From positions 1-64,000 of the forward strand of contig NZ_SPNT01000001.1 in the NCBI RefSeq assembly GCF_004959855.1: 64,000 bases of DNA, read 5' to 3'. Of the stretch, positions 36,705 to 44,718 are shown one piece after another; the stretch's first letter is position 1; each line of letters begins with the position of its first letter. This DNA comes from Nitratireductor sp. XY-223. GTDB lineage: Bacteria; Pseudomonadota; Alphaproteobacteria; Rhizobiales; Rhizobiaceae. The position numbers and the translations under genes were made by a program. Below the pieces are notes generated by a model that was given only the letters and a program-made list of their open reading frames with translations, was not told where the DNA came from and did no database searches.

Positions 36705-37043
36705 ATGGAAATCCGCCAGATCAATGATGAGTATTCCGTCGCCGGGCAGATCACCGTCGAGGATCTCGCGACCGTCGCGGGGATGGGGTTCAAGGCGATC
36801 GTCTGCCACCGGCCGGACGCCGAAGTCGAAGGGCAGCCGAGCTTCGCGGAAATCGCCGAAGCCGCCAAGGCTCTGGGCATCGAGACCCGGCACATTCCGG
36901 TCGGCCGCGAGGGCGTCGGCTTCGAGCAAGTCCAGGAATTCGTCGATGCGCTCGACGAGATGGAACGCCCCATGCTCGGCTACTGCCGGTCCGGCGCCCG
37001 CTCGACGGCCATCTACCAGCAGACGCTGCATATCCGCGCCTGA
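36705..37043 (+). CDS. TIGR01244-type (Blh-like) phosphatase/sulfurtransferase domain protein
   Basis: Short 112-aa protein with a dual-specificity-phosphatase-like fold. The active-site loop is CRSGARS near residue 95, and the N-terminal block IRQINDEYSVAGQI plus FKAIVCHRPD fits the family found free or fused to Blh beta-lactamase-like persulfide hydrolases. No such partner is present here. It stands 74 bp after the second hyuB and might be separately transcribed; a link to the amidase pathway is unproven. Confidence 0.75.
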   Translation: MEIRQINDEYSVAGQITVEDLATVAGMGFKAIVCHRPDAEVEGQPSFAEIAEAAKALGIETRHIPVGREGVGFEQVQEFVDALDEMERPMLGYCRSGARSTAIYQQTLHIRA

Positions 37044-37049
37044 TACGTA

Positions 37050-38228
37050 CTACTCTTTCTCAAGCCGGTCGAGTTCGGCTCTCACCTCGTCATTGTGCTC
37101 GCCGAGGCGCGGTGCCGGTCGCTTGTAATTCGGCGGCGTTTGCGACATTTTCATCGGTGATGCAACGCCCGGAAGCGTTCCGCCCCGGATGTCATCCAAC
37201 TCGAGGCGCATGCCGCGCGCTCTGACCTGGGGATCGTCGAACATTTCGCCGATGGAGTTGATCGGACCGGCGGGAACGGCGTTGTCCGCGCAGCGGTCGA
37301 GGAGTTCGTCGCGCTCGAAGAGCTCCGTTTTGGCCGAAATCTGCTCGTGCAGTTCGTCCCGGTTGGCGACGCGGTCCCTGTTGGTGGCGAATTTCGGGTC
37401 GGCGGCCAGGGGTTCCAGGCCAAGAACCTTGCACAGCCGGGCAAACTGCCCGTCATTGCCGACCGCCAGGATCAGATGGCCATCGAGCGTCGGCACGACC
37501 TCGTAGGGCGAGATGTTGGGGTGGAAATTGCCCAGCCGCTGCGGGCTGTTGCCGGTTGCAAGGAAGTTCATGTTCTGGTTGGCGAGCACGGCGACCTGGC
37601 TGTCCATCAGCGCCATGTCGATGTGCTGGCCTTCACCGGTCTTCATCACGTGGATCAGCGCCGCCTCGATGGCGGATACCGCGTAGATGCCGGTGAAAAG
37701 GTCCGCGAATGCGACGCCCGCCTTCATCGGCTGCCCGTCCGGCTCTCCCGTCACCGACATGAAACCGGACATGCCCTGGATGATGAAATCGTAGCCGGCG
37801 TGGCCGGCATAGGGACCGGTCTGGCCGAAGCCGGTGATCGAGCAATAGACAAGTTTCGGATTGATCTTGCGGACGGTCCCGTAGTCGAGGCCGAATTTGG
37901 CGAGCCCACCCGTCTTGAAGTTCTCGATCAGCACGTCGGACCGGGCGACCAGCCGGCGGACGAATTCCAGGTCCTTGTCATTACGCAGGTCGGCCGTGAC
38001 CGACCGCTTGCCGCGGTTGGTGCCGTGGAAATAGGCGGCGCTGAGATTTTCGCCGCCCGCGTCCGTCATGAAGGGCGGGCCCCACTGGCGCGTCTCGTCA
38101 CCGCCATCGGGGTTTTCGACCTTGATGACATCGGCCCCGAGATCGGCGAGCAACTGGCCCGCCCAGGGCCCGGCAAGCACCCGCGCCATTTCCAGGACGC
38201 GAATGCCCTTGAGCGGTGCGTCAGCCAT
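37050..38228 (-). CDS. CaiB/BaiF CoA-transferase family protein
   Basis: 392-aa class III CoA transferase moving CoA between carboxylic acids. The N-terminal GIRVLEMARVLAGPWAGQ, the LGADVIKVENPDGGD block (Asp/Glu region) and the YCSITGFGQTGPYA segment are typical; the catalytic Asp probably lies in the YDFIIQGMSG region. ATG 38228 overlaps the end of the terC-like gene as ATGGCTGA, so translation is coupled despite unrelated functions. The substrate is unknown. It faces the catabolic island with a 6-bp gap to the preceding gene. Confidence 0.9.
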   Translation of the reverse strand: MADAPLKGIRVLEMARVLAGPWAGQLLADLGADVIKVENPDGGDETRQWGPPFMTDAGGENLSAAYFHGTNRGKRSVTADLRNDKDLEFVRRLVARSDVLIENFKTGGLAKFGLDYGTVRKINPKLVYCSITGFGQTGPYAGHAGYDFIIQGMSGFMSVTGEPDGQPMKAGVAFADLFTGIYAVSAIEAALIHVMKTGEGQHIDMALMDSQVAVLANQNMNFLATGNSPQRLGNFHPNISPYEVVPTLDGHLILAVGNDGQFARLCKVLGLEPLAADPKFATNRDRVANRDELHEQISAKTELFERDELLDRCADNAVPAGPINSIGEMFDDPQVRARGMRLELDDIRGGTLPGVASPMKMSQTPPNYKRPAPRLGEHNDEVRAELDRLEKE

Positions 38229-39030
38229 GGTGCGCCTGTGTATGCTTCCGCTTAGCCGCGGCCTCGGCAAGGATGCGCCTTTGGTAGCGGCTCTGCACCA
38301 CCTCGACGGCGACGAGCGTCATCAGCACGAAGTAGAATGTTGATTTCGCCATCGGTTCGATCGGGAAGCCGAAGAAGGCGAGGTGGCCGATGTGGCCGCC
38401 GTCCGACATCAGCATGACGCCGACCAGCAGCAGCACGAACAGGCCGAGCACCTCGTACATGCGGTTGCGCTGCAGGAACGAGGCGACGGCATCGGCCATG
38501 ATGACCATCAGGGCGCCTGAAATGACGATCGCCGCCGTCATGACTATAAAATGGTCGGTCAGCGCGACCGCGGACAGGACCGTGTCGAAGGAGAACACAA
38601 GGTTCATGACAACGATCCAGAAGAGGGCCCGCCGGACCGTTCGCCGCGGTGCCGAATCGGCCTCGTGCTCGAGGTCGTCGACACCGATCATGTGATAGAT
38701 CTCCTTGATCGCCGTATAGATCAGGAACACGCCACCGGCGAGCACGATCAGGGCATGGCCGCTGACGGCGCCCGAGACCCACGGGTGGTCAATCGTGAAC
38801 AGCGGCGCCTGCATGAGGCTGATCAGTTGCAGGATCACAAATAACAATACGATGCGCAGGGCGATGGCGAGAATGATGCCCATGCGCCGCACCCAGGCCT
38901 CGCGCGCCGGGTCAACCTTTTTCGCCTCGATGGAGATATAGAGGAGATTGTCGAAGCCGAGCACGGTCTCCAGCGCCGTGAGCACCAGAAATGTGGTCAG
39001 ATTGTCGATGGTGAAGAGAGTTTCGAGCAT
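38221..39030 (-). CDS. TerC-family integral membrane protein
   Basis: 269-aa inner-membrane protein with seven or eight helices, related to TerC/Alx, which are linked to metal (manganese) export and tellurite resistance. The first helix carries the conserved acidic LETVLGFDN, and a second acidic motif FSFDTVLSAVAL lies midway, both expected to line the metal pathway. The stop overlaps the CaiB start. No yybP-ykoY riboswitch could be recognised in the 146 bases upstream. Confidence 0.88.
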   Translation of the reverse strand: MLETLFTIDNLTTFLVLTALETVLGFDNLLYISIEAKKVDPAREAWVRRMGIILAIALRIVLLFVILQLISLMQAPLFTIDHPWVSGAVSGHALIVLAGGVFLIYTAIKEIYHMIGVDDLEHEADSAPRRTVRRALFWIVVMNLVFSFDTVLSAVALTDHFIVMTAAIVISGALMVIMADAVASFLQRNRMYEVLGLFVLLLVGVMLMSDGGHIGHLAFFGFPIEPMAKSTFYFVLMTLVAVEVVQSRYQRRILAEAAAKRKHTQAHHG

Positions 39031-39176
39031 AGGCTGTCCCCGTCTTGCCTACCTGCATTCGGTCCGTGGTAGCAAAACAGGTCAAAGGGCGCCACGACAA
39101 ATTCGCCGGCGGCGCACGCCCGGCGTGAAACCGCGACTTCATGCTGTGTGGGAGCACGCGTGATTATCGATTCATT

Positions 39177-40145
39177 TCAATCGAATGTGCGCGAACGTTG
39201 AAGCGCGGAAACCGCCCAGGCGGCAAAGTCCTCCATGGCGCCGCGTGCAGCGGGCAGGGCCGATTCGTTCAGCGTTTCGTGGCGCATCTCATCATAGATG
39301 CGGCCCGTCACGTCCTCAAGGTCGCAGGCCCTCATGTGCGTTGCCAACCAGGTGACAGCGCGTCCGTTGTTTGTGGCGGGATCCTGGCCGCCGCCGACGA
39401 GATGGATGGGCATTGATTGCGGAAGGGCCGCAAGAGCCTTGCGATCGGATCCGCGGAAACCCATCGCGAAGATGTCCTGCCACAGGGCAACGGAAGCGTC
39501 CCAGCCGCACAGCGGATCGTCGATGTAGGCGGCGACCTGGTCCGGGTCGTGCGAAAGCCAGTCGAATTCCGTCCGGGCGTCCTTGATCGCCTTGCCCCAT
39601 GCCGCAAAGGTCTGTTTCGGCAGAATGGCGCTTGGCACGTCGGAGCCCTTGAACATGCGCTCGCCCGCAAGAGCCGCCTGGGCAATGCGCCCCTCGAGGC
39701 CCATCTTGAAGTTCGCGTTCCACACGGCAAGCGCGGCCTGCCTGTGCGGGTGCGACAGGGCAAAGTTCAGGGCGATCATTCCGCCCATGGAGTGGCCGAA
39801 GGTGATGAACGGCGCATCCGGATAGGCCGTTCGGGCGCGGTCGTGAACGGCAAGCGTGTCGGCGACGGCCAGTTTCCAGCCCTCGCCGGCCGGTGCCTTT
39901 CCGAACGTTCCGAGCGGTGCATCGGGTGCTTTCGTGTGGCCGTGGCCGCGATGGTCGTGGACAAACGTCGCGAAGCCGACATCGGACAGATAGTCGGCAA
40001 AGCGTGCATAGCGCGCGGCGTGTTCGGCAAGGCCGTGGTTGATCTGCACGACGGCGCGGAGCTTCTCATTCGTCCGCTTGTGCAGGAGGTTGAGCTCGGC
40101 GCCGGTCGGCGATTTAAGGGTGGTCTGCTCGTCGAATCCGCTCAT
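39177..40145 (-). CDS. Alpha/beta hydrolase, lysophospholipase/monoacylglycerol-lipase-like
   Basis: 322-aa serine hydrolase of the Hydrolase_4 type. The oxyanion region HGLAEHAARY and HDHRGHGHT are followed by the nucleophile elbow TFGHSMGGMI. The acid is likely the Asp of the LVGGGQDP segment and the catalytic His lies in YDEMRHETLNE, which is the characteristic lysophospholipase C-terminal motif. No signal peptide, so it acts in the cytoplasm on monoacyl lipids or similar esters. It stands alone on the minus strand. Confidence 0.88.
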   Translation of the reverse strand: MSGFDEQTTLKSPTGAELNLLHKRTNEKLRAVVQINHGLAEHAARYARFADYLSDVGFATFVHDHRGHGHTKAPDAPLGTFGKAPAGEGWKLAVADTLAVHDRARTAYPDAPFITFGHSMGGMIALNFALSHPHRQAALAVWNANFKMGLEGRIAQAALAGERMFKGSDVPSAILPKQTFAAWGKAIKDARTEFDWLSHDPDQVAAYIDDPLCGWDASVALWQDIFAMGFRGSDRKALAALPQSMPIHLVGGGQDPATNNGRAVTWLATHMRACDLEDVTGRIYDEMRHETLNESALPAARGAMEDFAAWAVSALQRSRTFD

Positions 40146-40186
40146 GGGCGGACCATGCCCGCGACCGATGCAAAGTGCAATGGCCG

Positions 40187-40924
40187 TCAGTTCCCGAGCG
40201 CTTCCTCGATGGCGTCGATCTGGGCACCGAGGTCGAAGGGGAATGAGGAAAGCACCTCGACATCCTCATCCTCGGAAAAGCCGTCCGGGTCCTTTTCGCG
40301 CAGTTTTTCGATCACCCGGTCCCGTTCGCGCAGGCTCCATTCGATCTGCGGCCGGAAAACCTTCAGCGCCGCGACGAGCCATTTCGACGTGAGCGCGTAT
40401 TCCTCGTTGTCGAGGTCGAAGAAGTCGAGAAGGCGGATCACCTCCTCGGCCGGATACTGCCATTCCATGGCCACCCAGCGATTGACGGTGAAGATGCGCA
40501 TGGGCGTGCCGGCATTGTCGAAGGAAATGGCGACGAGGTGGCACAAGCCGCCGTTCTCAAAATCCGGCTTCGGCGGCAGGGCGATGGGCTCGATGCCCTC
40601 TTGGACATGCTCGGTCCAGACAAAGAGGTGGAAATGTCCGTGCTCGCTCCAGGGCCGGGATTCGGGATCCTCCGAATGGGCGTGATAGAACCACAGCGCG
40701 CCCTTTTCGCGGTCGTGCACGTCGCCCGGCGGATAGTGCTGCCACTGGGTGAAGGCATCTGGCGCCGTTGAATTGAGGACGTCGATCAGGATGTGCTTCT
40801 GTTCTTCAGCAGCCTGTTCGAGCACCGCGATCATCTCGTCGGCGGCTTTCTGCATCGCCAGGAGATCGGCGCGCGGCAGTGTCTTGAAATCGATTTCGGG
40901 ATTGTCGCTGACCGGAATATTCAT
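40187..40924 (-). CDS. Conserved hypothetical protein, His-rich (DUF6969-like)
   Basis: 245-aa soluble protein of unknown function that I tentatively match to DUF6969. The conserved core is HYPPGDVHD followed by WFYHAHSED and the cluster EHGHFHLFVW, then CHLVAISFDNAGTP and VNRWVAMEW. The five to six closely spaced His and acidic residues look like a metal site, which would make it an enzyme or metal carrier (inference). It lies 100 bp downstream of the Cys-rich exported peptide gene on the same strand, separated by a hairpin, so the two may form an operon. No membrane segment. Confidence 0.6.
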   Translation of the reverse strand: MNIPVSDNPEIDFKTLPRADLLAMQKAADEMIAVLEQAAEEQKHILIDVLNSTAPDAFTQWQHYPPGDVHDREKGALWFYHAHSEDPESRPWSEHGHFHLFVWTEHVQEGIEPIALPPKPDFENGGLCHLVAISFDNAGTPMRIFTVNRWVAMEWQYPAEEVIRLLDFFDLDNEEYALTSKWLVAALKVFRPQIEWSLRERDRVIEKLREKDPDGFSEDEDVEVLSSFPFDLGAQIDAIEEALGN

Positions 40925-40987
40925 CGGTTCCGTCTCTATGAAAACTGTCGCAGAAACTTAGCGAGCGTCTTTCCCGGATACAATGGC

Positions 40988-41012
40988 TGCCGGGAACCAC
41001 AGGCTCCCGGCA
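40988..41012 (-). terminator. Hairpin between the Cys-rich peptide gene and the downstream gene
   Basis: TGCCGGGA (40988-40995) and TCCCGGCA (41005-41012) are perfect complements around a 9-base loop, 12 bases after the stop of the peptide gene on the minus strand. No T-run follows, so it is more likely a partial terminator or an mRNA-stabilising stem that raises peptide message over the downstream gene than a complete terminator. Confidence 0.5.
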
Positions 41013-41024
41013 TCCGGAAGCTGA

Positions 41025-41255
41025 TCAGTTGGTCTTCTTCGCACCACATGCGCCGCAGGCACCGCATGCGCCACAGGCGCCGCAGACCTTCTTCTTGGCA
41101 CCGCAGGCGCCGCAGGCACCGCATGCGCTGCAGGCGCTGACCTTGGACGATCCGCAGGCCGCGCAGCTTGCGACTGCCGGCGTTGCCGCGACCGCTGCCG
41201 CGAGGCCGCCGCCGACAACCATCATGGCCAGTGCTTTCTTTGATTTGCTGTTCAT
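41025..41255 (-). CDS. Small exported Cys-rich repeat protein (CGA repeats)
   Basis: 76-aa protein. Residues 1-30 form a signal peptide (basic MNSKSKKA, then a hydrophobic Ala/Val/Gly core ending TPAVAS). Cleavage may be by signal peptidase I near AVA, or by peptidase II, since VASC fits a lipobox. The mature part of about 46 residues has 11 Cys, mostly in two runs of Cys-Gly-Ala units separated by AKKKV, and ends AKKTN. Such a chain could bind soft metals or be a substrate for thiol modification. I chose ATG 41255 because the signal peptide starts there; a longer frame to 41303 adds an unlikely segment. Confidence 0.7.
   Translation of the reverse strand: MNSKSKKALAMMVVGGGLAAAVAATPAVASCAACGSSKVSACSACGACGACGAKKKVCGACGACGACGACGAKKTN
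41044..41145. repeat. Degenerate 9-bp tandem repeats coding Cys-Gly-Ala units
   Basis: On the plus strand units such as GCCGCAGGC, ACCGCATGC and GCCACAGGC repeat with a 9-base period in two blocks, 41044-41088 and 41101-41145, separated by a Lys-rich spacer. The third-base variation between units shows selection on the protein rather than a fresh DNA expansion. Confidence 0.75.
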
Positions 41256-41569
41256 CGAGTTCTCCTCTGGGTTGCGCCGAAAATCCATTTCGGTCCGCCG
41301 CAAACTAAACGATGGCGGCGCAAAGTGGGGTAACGATGGGATGGCGCAGGATCACGCTTTTGCGAGGCTGATGTGATGGTCGAGGCCGAATTCCTAAATC
41401 CTCACAATATCTTACAAACAGGCACCTTGTGTGAGTGTTCCGGCCGGTTGCGTGAGGACCCGGTCCGGGCGTTGGACGGGGCCAAACATTTGCATTGCCC
41501 TAACGGCATGGTTTGCCTAAAAGCAGGGCAATCCCGAATTCGTCAAATCCATAAGGAAATTTGCGCGCA
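41256..41569. promoter_or_regulatory. Divergent leader region of the Cys-rich peptide gene and ettA
   Basis: About 314 bases without a recognisable gene. AGGAGAACTC-type ribosome site for the peptide gene is at its left end on the minus strand. On the ettA side, ATTGCCCT (41494-41501) and AGGGCAAT (41526-41533) form a perfect 8-base inverted pair with a 24-base loop, 37 bases before the ettA ATG. AAGGAAA before 41570 is the ettA ribosome site. Confidence 0.45.
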
Positions 41570-43219
41570 ATGGCACGCCAGTTCATTTATCACATGGCCG
41601 GGCTGAACAAGACCTACGGCTCGAAGAAGGTCCTCGAGAATATCCACCTCTCATTCTATCCGGACGCAAAGATCGGCATCCTCGGCCCGAACGGCGCCGG
41701 CAAGTCGACGGTGCTGCGCATCATGGCCGGGCTCGATACCGAGTTCACCGGAGAGGCCTGGGTGGCCGAGGGTGCAACGGTCGGGTACCTGCCGCAGGAG
41801 CCGGAGCTCGACGAAACCAAGACCGTGGCCGAGAACGTCATGGAGGGCGTTGCCGAAAAGAAGGCGATCGTCGACCGCTACAACGAGCTGATGATGAACT
41901 ACTCCGACGAAACGGCGGAGGAGGGGGCCGCGCTTCAGGACATCATCGATTCGCAGAACCTGTGGGACCTCGACAGCCAGGTGGAAATGGCGATGGACGC
42001 GCTACGCTGCCCGCCGGGCGACAGCGCCGTCACCAACCTTTCCGGCGGCGAAAAGCGCCGCGTCGCCCTGTGCAAGCTGCTCCTGTCGCAGCCGGACCTG
42101 CTGCTGCTCGACGAGCCGACCAACCATCTCGACGCCGAGACGATCGCCTGGCTGGAAAAGCACCTGCGCGAATATCCGGGCGCCGTCCTGATGATCACCC
42201 ACGACCGGTACTTCCTCGACAATGTCACAGGCTGGATCCTGGAACTCGATCGCGGCCGGGGCATTCCCTACGAGGGCAACTACACGGCCTATCTTGAAAA
42301 GAAGGCCAAGCGCATCGCCCAGGAGGGCCGCGAGGAGGCCAACCGGCAAAAGGCCATGTCGCGCGAGCAGGCATGGATCGCCTCCAGCCCCAAGGCGCGT
42401 CAGGCGAAGTCCAAGGCCCGCTTCAAGGCCTATGATGAACTGGTCAAAGCGGCAGCGGACCGCCGCCCGGGCGACGCGCAGATCGTTATTCCGGTCGGCG
42501 AGCGGCTGGGTCAGACGGTCATCGACGCCGACCATATCTCCAAGGGCTATGGCGACAAGCTGCTGATCGACGACCTGGAATTCAAGCTGCCGCCCGGCGG
42601 CATTGTCGGCGTGATCGGCGCCAACGGCGCTGGCAAGACGACGCTGTTCCGCATGATCACCGGCCAGGAGGATCCGGACGGCGGCTCGATCAATGTGGGC
42701 GAGACCGTCGATCTTGCCTATGTGGACCAGAGCCGCGACGCACTCGCCGCCGACAAGACCGTGTGGGAGGAAATCTCCGGCGGCAACGACCTCATCAAGC
42801 TCGGCAAACACGAGATCAACTCGCGCGCCTATTGCTCGAACTTCAATTTCAAGGGCGGCGATCAGCAGCAGAAGGTGGGAACGCTGTCGGGCGGGCAGCG
42901 CAACCGCGTCCACCTTGCCAAGATGCTGAAATCTGGCGGCAACGTGATCCTGCTTGACGAGCCGACCAACGACCTCGACACGGAAACGCTCGCCGCGCTG
43001 GAGGACGCGCTGGAGAATTTCGCCGGCTGCGCCGTCATCATCAGCCACGACCGCATGTTCCTCGACCGGCTCGCAACGCATATACTGGCCTTCGAGGGCG
43101 ACAGCCACGTGGAATGGTTCGAGGGCAATTTCGAGGACTATGAAAAGGACAAGATCCGCCGCCTCGGCCCCGACAGCGTCAATCCGAAACGGGTGACCTA
43201 CAAGCGGCTGACGCGGTGA
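41570..43219 (+). CDS. ettA: Energy-dependent translational throttle protein EttA (ABC-F)
   Basis: 549-aa ribosome-associated ATPase with two ABC domains joined by a linker. The N-terminus [17 protein letters not shown] is typical of EttA. First domain: Walker [10 protein letters not shown], signature LSGGEKRR, Walker [12 protein letters not shown]. Second: [28 protein letters not shown]. The arm and linker region [17 protein letters not shown] is present. It binds the ribosomal E site and gates elongation by ATP/ADP ratio. ATG 41570 is chosen over 41561 because the conserved start matches. Confidence 0.95.
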   Translation: MARQFIYHMAGLNKTYGSKKVLENIHLSFYPDAKIGILGPNGAGKSTVLRIMAGLDTEFTGEAWVAEGATVGYLPQEPELDETKTVAENVMEGVAEKKAIVDRYNELMMNYSDETAEEGAALQDIIDSQNLWDLDSQVEMAMDALRCPPGDSAVTNLSGGEKRRVALCKLLLSQPDLLLLDEPTNHLDAETIAWLEKHLREYPGAVLMITHDRYFLDNVTGWILELDRGRGIPYEGNYTAYLEKKAKRIAQEGREEANRQKAMSREQAWIASSPKARQAKSKARFKAYDELVKAAADRRPGDAQIVIPVGERLGQTVIDADHISKGYGDKLLIDDLEFKLPPGGIVGVIGANGAGKTTLFRMITGQEDPDGGSINVGETVDLAYVDQSRDALAADKTVWEEISGGNDLIKLGKHEINSRAYCSNFNFKGGDQQQKVGTLSGGQRNRVHLAKMLKSGGNVILLDEPTNDLDTETLAALEDALENFAGCAVIISHDRMFLDRLATHILAFEGDSHVEWFEGNFEDYEKDKIRRLGPDSVNPKRVTYKRLTR

Positions 43220-43243
43220 CATAACGGCACACGGGAGGCAGGC

Positions 43244-43924
43244 ATGACGACGATCCTAATTACCGGCGTCGGGCGCGGTATCGGCCATGAGATGGCCAGG
43301 CAGGCACTCGACAGGGGTTGGACCGTGATCGGGTCGGTGCGACAGCAATCCCATGCCGATCTTCTTCGCGACCTTGCGGCGGAGCGCTTTACCCCGCTTG
43401 TTTTCGACGTGCGCGACGGAGGAGCGGTCGAGGCGGCCGCTGCGACGGTCGCGGGGCCGGTCGACATCCTGGTCAACTGCTCGGGGGTGATCGGACCGGA
43501 ACGGCAGTCGGTGCTCGACATGGATTTCGACGGATTTTCCGACACGCTGGCGATCAACACGGTCGGACCGCTGCGGGTCGTGCACGCCTTCCTGCCGCAC
43601 CTGAAGCGCAGCGACCATGCCCGTATCCTGACACTGTCAAGCTTCATGGGTTCCATGTCACATGCCAAGTCCGACACCATGGCCTACCGGGCCTCGAAGG
43701 CGGCGGTCAACAAGGTGATGCAGGGTCTTGCCAGCGAATTGCGCCCGCAAGGAATCACCGTGGCGACCGCGCATCCGGGCTGGGTGCGCACCGACATGGG
43801 CGGTAAGTTCGCCGATCTCAGCCCGGAGGAAAGCGCCGCCAGCGTTCTCGACCTGTGCGAGCGGCTGGAACTCACCGCGACCGGGCATTTTTGGAACTGG
43901 GACGGCGAGCAACTGGCCTGGTAA
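43244..43924 (+). CDS. SDR-family NAD(P)-dependent oxidoreductase
   Basis: 226-aa classical short-chain dehydrogenase. The cofactor motif is TGVGRGIG near the N-terminus, NCSG replaces the usual NNAG, the catalytic Ser is in TLSSFMGS, and the YxxxK pair is in YRASKAA. Such C-factor-like SDRs reduce small carbonyls of unknown nature. GGGAGG precedes the ATG. It is 24 bp after ettA and 12 bp before the MOSC gene, so it may be part of a three-gene transcription unit. Confidence 0.85.
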   Translation: MTTILITGVGRGIGHEMARQALDRGWTVIGSVRQQSHADLLRDLAAERFTPLVFDVRDGGAVEAAAATVAGPVDILVNCSGVIGPERQSVLDMDFDGFSDTLAINTVGPLRVVHAFLPHLKRSDHARILTLSSFMGSMSHAKSDTMAYRASKAAVNKVMQGLASELRPQGITVATAHPGWVRTDMGGKFADLSPEESAASVLDLCERLELTATGHFWNWDGEQLAW

Positions 43925-43936
43925 CCGGGAGCGTAC

Positions 43937-44533
43937 ATGGAAATCATCGGCCAAAAGCGGGCCATCGGCAAAGTCGGCGGCGTCTATTCAGCGACGAAAG
44001 GCTCCTTCACGACGGAACCGGTCGACAGCCTGGAGCTGACATTCGAGGGTATTGCCGGCGACCACCATGCCGGGTTGACGCGAAGGGCGGGCGGGCGCGA
44101 GCCGTGGTATCCGCGCGGCACCGAGATACGCAACGAGCGGCAGCTCACGCTGCTGAGCCCGGAAGACCTTGCGGGCGTTGCAAGTGACATGGGCATCGCC
44201 GAGATCAAACCGGAATGGATCGGCGGCAATATCACGATCGAAGGCATCCCGAACTTGTCCATGCTGCCGGCCAGTACGCTGTTGTTCTTCGAGGGGGGCG
44301 TGACGCTCAAGGTTGATTTCCTGAACCTGCCATGCCGTGTTTCGGGAACGGCCATCGCGGAACACTATCCCGACCGCGACCCGACGGCACTTTCGCTGGA
44401 CTTCGTGAAGGCGGCCAGACGCCGCCGCGGCCTCATCGCCTGGGTGGAGCTTCCCGGGACGATCCGTGCCGGCGAGGCGGTCAGGGCCCAGATCCCGGAG
44501 CAGTGGATCTATACGGCGGGGACGGGCGCCTAG
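43937..44533 (+). CDS. MOSC-domain protein
   Basis: 198-aa soluble protein with a MOSC (molybdenum cofactor sulfurase C-terminal) beta-barrel. The GIAGDHHAG motif near residue 38, the NERQLTLLSPED segment and the conserved Cys in NLPCRVSG are present. MOSC proteins bind molybdenum cofactor or handle persulfide sulfur. No amidoxime-reductase-type partner domains are present. It stands directly behind the SDR. Confidence 0.82.
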   Translation: MEIIGQKRAIGKVGGVYSATKGSFTTEPVDSLELTFEGIAGDHHAGLTRRAGGREPWYPRGTEIRNERQLTLLSPEDLAGVASDMGIAEIKPEWIGGNITIEGIPNLSMLPASTLLFFEGGVTLKVDFLNLPCRVSGTAIAEHYPDRDPTALSLDFVKAARRRRGLIAWVELPGTIRAGEAVRAQIPEQWIYTAGTGA

Positions 44534-44653
44534 CCGAAGCGCCTCGAAATCAGAAGCTTCCATGCCGTTTCTTCATCTCCGGGTCGCAAATGGCGACCAT
44601 TCTTTCTTGTGCGCGACATTTTGATTTTGTATTGCGTCAAATGACAAAATGAT

Positions 44654-44669
44654 ATAAAGATATCTTTAT
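44654..44669 (+). promoter_or_regulatory. Perfect 16-bp palindrome upstream of arsR-methyltransferase/metF
   Basis: ATAAAGATATCTTTAT is perfectly self-complementary and lies 50 bases before the ATG of the ArsR-family gene. Just upstream is a -35-like TTGCGT (44633-44638), which would place a -10 (TAAAGA) inside the palindrome, so binding there would block transcription. Winged-helix ArsR regulators bind dyads of about this size. Confidence 0.7.
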
Positions 44670-44718
44670 GTGATTTCGTGAGTGGCGTGTTGCCGCGCGC
44701 GGGCTGATCGAGGAAGCC

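Noticed and set aside
38229-39176. yybP-ykoY manganese riboswitch before the terC-like gene
   Set aside because: The 146 bases upstream of the start show none of the conserved loop sequences, as far as I can judge by eye.
41025-41303. Metallothionein identity for the Cys-rich peptide
   Set aside because: The CGA periodicity, lack of Cys-X-Cys pairs and presence of an export signal do not match known bacterial metallothioneins (SmtA type), although metal binding remains possible.
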